Assembly (NCBI RefSeq): GCF_014204755.1
Contig: NZ_JACHLZ010000001.1
Span: 558,001-622,000, forward strand
DNA length: 64,000 nucleotides
From: Brachybacterium aquaticum
Lineage (GTDB): Bacteria > Actinomycetota > Actinomycetes > Actinomycetales > Dermabacteraceae
Reading direction: 5' to 3'
Under the pieces are notes generated by a model that worked only from the letters and a program-made list of their open reading frames with translations, made no database searches and was not told the DNA's origin. The stretch's first letter is position 1. Every line of letters begins with the position of its first letter. Positions 61,923-64,000 of this stretch are shown here, one piece after another. Position numbers and translations under genes: made by a program.

Positions 61923-62291
61923 TCAGTGCGTGATGGTGGTCTGCTGGTACAGCGCCAAACGAGGGCGTCCCTCCACCACGCGATAGGTGCTGGCCATGAG
62001 CGCCTCGAACTCGACGTCCCCACGATGCGCCGAGGCCCGGTACACCAGCACCGCCGCATCCTCGCCGAGCGGCACCAGCTGCTCCTCGCTGATCCGGTAG
62101 TCGTCCCAGGCCGGCGCCGCTCCCAGCGAGGCGGTGACGGCGTCGCGGTCCAACACGGCACCGTTGACCAGCACCTTGAGGCCGTCGTCCGTCATCAGGT
62201 CGCCGTAGAACTCGGCGCCCCGCGAGGAGCACAGCGAGTCCCAGCCGCCACGCTCGAGGCAGAGGAGGTCTTCGAGGATGAGTCGACTCAC
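61923..62291 (-). CDS. NTF2-like (DUF4440/SnoaL-type) protein
   Basis: The 122-aa protein has the NTF2 fold pattern (LEDLLCLERGGWDSL, then FYGDLMTDDGLKVLVNGAVLDR and a C-terminal RPRLALYQQTTI). The GTG at 62291 is chosen: a TACAGT box (minus strand, 62304-62299) lies seven bases before it, and family members start here. ATG 62354 adds 21 residues. Such proteins may be small-molecule binding or enzymatic; function unknown. Confidence 0.78.
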   Translation of the reverse strand: MSRLILEDLLCLERGGWDSLCSSRGAEFYGDLMTDDGLKVLVNGAVLDRDAVTASLGAAPAWDDYRISEEQLVPLGEDAAVLVYRASAHRGDVEFEALMASTYRVVEGRPRLALYQQTTITH

Positions 62292-62298
62292 GACTCCC

Positions 62299-62304
62299 AC
62301 TGTA
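62299..62304 (-). promoter_or_regulatory. -10 box of the NTF2-like gene (leaderless type)
   Basis: TACAGT on the minus strand, seven bases before the GTG at 62291. Confidence 0.4.
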
Positions 62305-62403
62305 ACCACGCCCGCCGTCGACAGTCCCGGGCTCGCCGCCTGCGCTGTGGTCATGGTGTTCGCCTCCGGGCACGGCAGCAGTCTTCGTTCTGCGCCCTCG
62401 TCC

Positions 62404-62419
62404 TGATATCGTGATATCA
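62404..62419 (+). promoter_or_regulatory. VapBC operator
   Basis: TGATATC-GT-GATATCA is a perfect 7-2-7 dyad 18 bases before the vapB ATG. It is the sort of site the RHH antitoxin would bind to repress the operon, and its AT-rich core stands out from the surroundings. Confidence 0.6.
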
Positions 62420-62436
62420 AGCGATCGGGGGAGTCC

Positions 62437-62661
62437 ATGACGAATGTGTTGATTCGAGGACTGAGCGATGCGGCCGTGGAGCGCATCGATGCCCAAGCGG
62501 CGGAGCTCGGGCTGTCCCGGAACGAGTATCTGCGGCGCAGGCTGGAGCAGGATGTCTCGCCGGCCGCTGGTGCGACTGTCACCCCCGCTGATTGGGTGCG
62601 GTCCTCCGAGGTCTTCGAGGATCTGGCGGATCCGGAGATCATGGGATCGGCATGGCGGTGA
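62437..62661 (+). CDS. vapB: VapB-type ribbon-helix-helix antitoxin
   Basis: The 74-aa protein has a ribbon-helix-helix start ([20 protein letters not shown], then [15 protein letters not shown]) and a C-terminal toxin-binding tail ([18 protein letters not shown]). Its stop overlaps the toxin start by ten bases, the common antitoxin-first arrangement. It neutralises the VapC product and probably autoregulates through the dyad upstream. Confidence 0.9.
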   Translation: MTNVLIRGLSDAAVERIDAQAAELGLSRNEYLRRRLEQDVSPAAGATVTPADWVRSSEVFEDLADPEIMGSAWR

Positions 62662-63071
62662 CGAGCTGGCTCATCGACAAGTCCGCCTACGCAAGGATGC
62701 AGAGCGGGCAGGCCGCCGAGATGGAGATCTGGAACTCCCGTATCGAACGGGGTCTCGTGCGCCTGTCGACGATCACGCGGTTGGAGCTCGGCTACTCCAC
62801 ACGCTCGGGGGCAGCAGGACGTGAAGCCTTCAGCCTGCCACCGTTGTCCCTCCTGCCGATCGAGCATCTGACCCCGGCGATGGAGGACCGTGCGTGGGAG
62901 GTGCAGATGCTCCTTGCCGACAGGGGACAGCATCGCGCGCCGTCGATCCCCGACCTCCTCATCGCGGCGACGGCGGAGAAGAGTGGACTGACAGTTCTGG
63001 CCATCGACAAGGACTTCGATCTCATCGCCGAGGTGACCGGCCAGCAGGTGCACACCCTCGCAACCCGCTGA
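62652..63071 (+). CDS. vapC: VapC-type PIN-domain toxin
   Basis: The 139-aa PIN ribonuclease has the acidic residues expected for the metal site: Asp9 in [10 protein letters not shown], Glu in TRLELGYS, Asp in [12 protein letters not shown] and Asp in AIDKDFD. VapC toxins cut tRNA or rRNA when freed from VapB. All key residues are present, so the module looks active. Confidence 0.92.
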   Translation: MAVTSWLIDKSAYARMQSGQAAEMEIWNSRIERGLVRLSTITRLELGYSTRSGAAGREAFSLPPLSLLPIEHLTPAMEDRAWEVQMLLADRGQHRAPSIPDLLIAATAEKSGLTVLAIDKDFDLIAEVTGQQVHTLATR

Positions 63072-63116
63072 CCCGTGCGGAGGGAACGATCCTCGCGGAC
63101 CGAGGAGGATGGGCCC

Positions 63117-63719
63117 ATGCCCACACCGCGCGAGATCCTCACCGTCTCCGACGACGCGCCTCCACCGGGCGAGACCCCGTGGGTGGTGCCGCCCGTCGTC
63201 CAGCACATCGACGTGGTCCCGGCCGACCCGACCTGGCCCGCCAGATTCGAGGCGCTCGCCGCGCGCCTGCGCAGTGCGCTCGGAGGCAGGGCGCTCGCGA
63301 TCGACCACGTCGGCTCGACCTCCGTGCCGGGCCTCGCGGCGAAGCCGATCCTCGACGTCGACCTGATCGTCGCCGATCCGGCCGACGAGGAGGTGTGGCT
63401 GCCCGCCCTCGAGTCGGACTGCTTCGTACTCACGGTCCGCGAACCGTGGTGGCAGGGCCACCGGATGCTGCGCCTCGACGCACCCCGCGCGCACCTGCAC
63501 GTGTTCGGCCCCGACGCCGCCGAGCCCTGGCGCCACCGCATCTTCCGCGACCACCTGCGTCGCAGCGACGAGGACCGTGCGCTGTATGCGGAGACGAAGC
63601 ACGAGGTCGCCGCGCTCTCGAACGCCGAGGGTGAGCAGATGATGGAGTACAACCGGCGCAAGCAGGACGTGATCCGGGAGATCTACGCGCGCGCCTTCGC
63701 CGCGGCGGGGCTGCGCTGA
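63117..63719 (+). CDS. GrpB family protein (nucleotidyltransferase fold)
   Basis: The 200-aa protein has the GrpB pattern: VVPADPTWPARFEALAARL, DHVGSTSVPGLAAKPILDVD (with the nucleotidyltransferase acids) and FRDHLRRSDEDRALYAETK. Some relatives fuse to dephospho-CoA kinase; the free form has no proven function. An extra N-terminal 25 residues precede the family start. Confidence 0.9.
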   Translation: MPTPREILTVSDDAPPPGETPWVVPPVVQHIDVVPADPTWPARFEALAARLRSALGGRALAIDHVGSTSVPGLAAKPILDVDLIVADPADEEVWLPALESDCFVLTVREPWWQGHRMLRLDAPRAHLHVFGPDAAEPWRHRIFRDHLRRSDEDRALYAETKHEVAALSNAEGEQMMEYNRRKQDVIREIYARAFAAAGLR

Positions 63720-63730
63720 TCGCCGCTGCC

Positions 63731-63790
63731 CATCGGCCGAACGCCCGTCGGTCGAACGCCCGTCGGCCGAACGCCCGTCGGCCGAACGCA
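63731..63790. repeat. 15-bp tandem repeat, four copies
   Basis: CGTCGGCCGAACGCC is repeated at 63731, 63746, 63761 and 63776 with single changes. Its GTCGGCCGA core is nine bases of the GTCGGCCGAC palindrome. Confidence 0.9.
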
Positions 63791-63806
63791 TGGGGGAATG
63801 CGGTGC

Positions 63807-63812
63807 TACCTT
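63807..63812 (+). promoter_or_regulatory. -10 box of the last gene (leaderless type)
   Basis: TACCTT ends seven bases before the ATG at 63820. Confidence 0.4.
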
Positions 63813-63819
63813 CCCCGCC

Positions 63820-64000
63820 ATGTACACCGTCATGTCGATCCACACCCCGCATCCCGAGCACCGCGACGCCCTCATCGACTCCATGCACCGCTTCGGCGCC
63901 GCGATGCGCGGCAGGGACGGGATGCTCGGCGTCCACACCCTCGAGGACGCGGACACCGGGCGGCTGATCGGCCTTGCGATGTTCGAGGACGAGGAGTCGG
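63820..64000 (+). CDS. Antibiotic-biosynthesis-monooxygenase-like protein, N-terminal part
   Basis: Sixty codons are present before the window ends. MYTVMSIHTPHPEHRDALID, then MHRFGAAMRGRDGMLGVHTL and an LIGLAMFEDEE strand fit the ferredoxin-like alpha+beta barrel of the ABM family. Function unknown; start supported by the -10 box. Confidence 0.65.
   Translation, partial: MYTVMSIHTPHPEHRDALIDSMHRFGAAMRGRDGMLGVHTLEDADTGRLIGLAMFEDEES

Noticed and set aside
63731..63790. Possible CRISPR array
   Set aside because: The 15-bp units are directly tandem with no spacers, and no cas gene is near.

Overview
The window is very GC-rich and densely coded, and it reads as the chromosome of a Micrococcales actinobacterium. 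Brachybacterium or another member of Dermabacteraceae is my best guess, from memory of gene order and codon use; I could not search. Supporting signs are a mycothiol S-conjugate amidase beside DUF4307 and greA, an rpsI with an actinobacterial N-terminal extension, DUF4245, XseA/XseB next to IspH, and many TANNNT -10 boxes six to eight bases before an ATG or GTG, which suggests leaderless mRNAs.

Positions 1-53241 are mostly housekeeping. In order: nucleoside hydrolase, YjbR-like protein, serine hydrolase, pirin, rRNA-type methyltransferase, purine genes (purQ, purS, purC, purD, all on the minus strand), truA with an unknown 372-aa partner, rplM-rpsI, a CoA-transferase, a SWIM-SNF2 helicase, glmM, coaA, glmS, and the operon acpS-nnrD-alr-tsaE-tsaB-rimI. 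Then come an ABC exporter, an AI-2E-type transporter, greA, DUF4307, mca, a TrhA/hemolysin III protein, uppS, phoH, a DUF559-type protein bordered by inverted repeats, a MerR operon, fumC, a PfkB kinase, xseA-xseB, ispH, rmuC, an HxlR/NAD(P)-reductase pair and ychF. Cell-wall precursor supply is well represented (glmM, glmS, alr, uppS), as are tRNA modification (truA, tsaE, tsaB) and de novo purine synthesis.

From the last codons of ychF to about 57980 the composition changes. This is an insertion-sequence island. It holds an IS5-type remnant, a complete IS3-family element with 25-bp ends, an IS30 remnant, a lower-GC CaCA-type Na+/Ca2+ exchanger gene and an IS256-family element. After it come an accessory set: a DUF1801 protein, an alpha/beta hydrolase with a PadR regulator, a CDF transporter, ctaB, an NTF2-like protein, a VapBC module, a GrpB-family protein and the start of a monooxygenase-like gene.

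The least expected content is non-coding. A family of 51-bp intergenic hairpins (21-9-21) occurs four times, three of them in the 620-bp gap between glmM and coaA. A 10-bp palindrome, GTCGGCCGAC, recurs in gaps and in disordered protein tails. A second palindromic repeat family borders the DUF559-type gene. Several short tandem repeats sit at gene ends, one of them duplicating the uppS stop codon. No rRNA, tRNA, CRISPR array or replication origin was seen.
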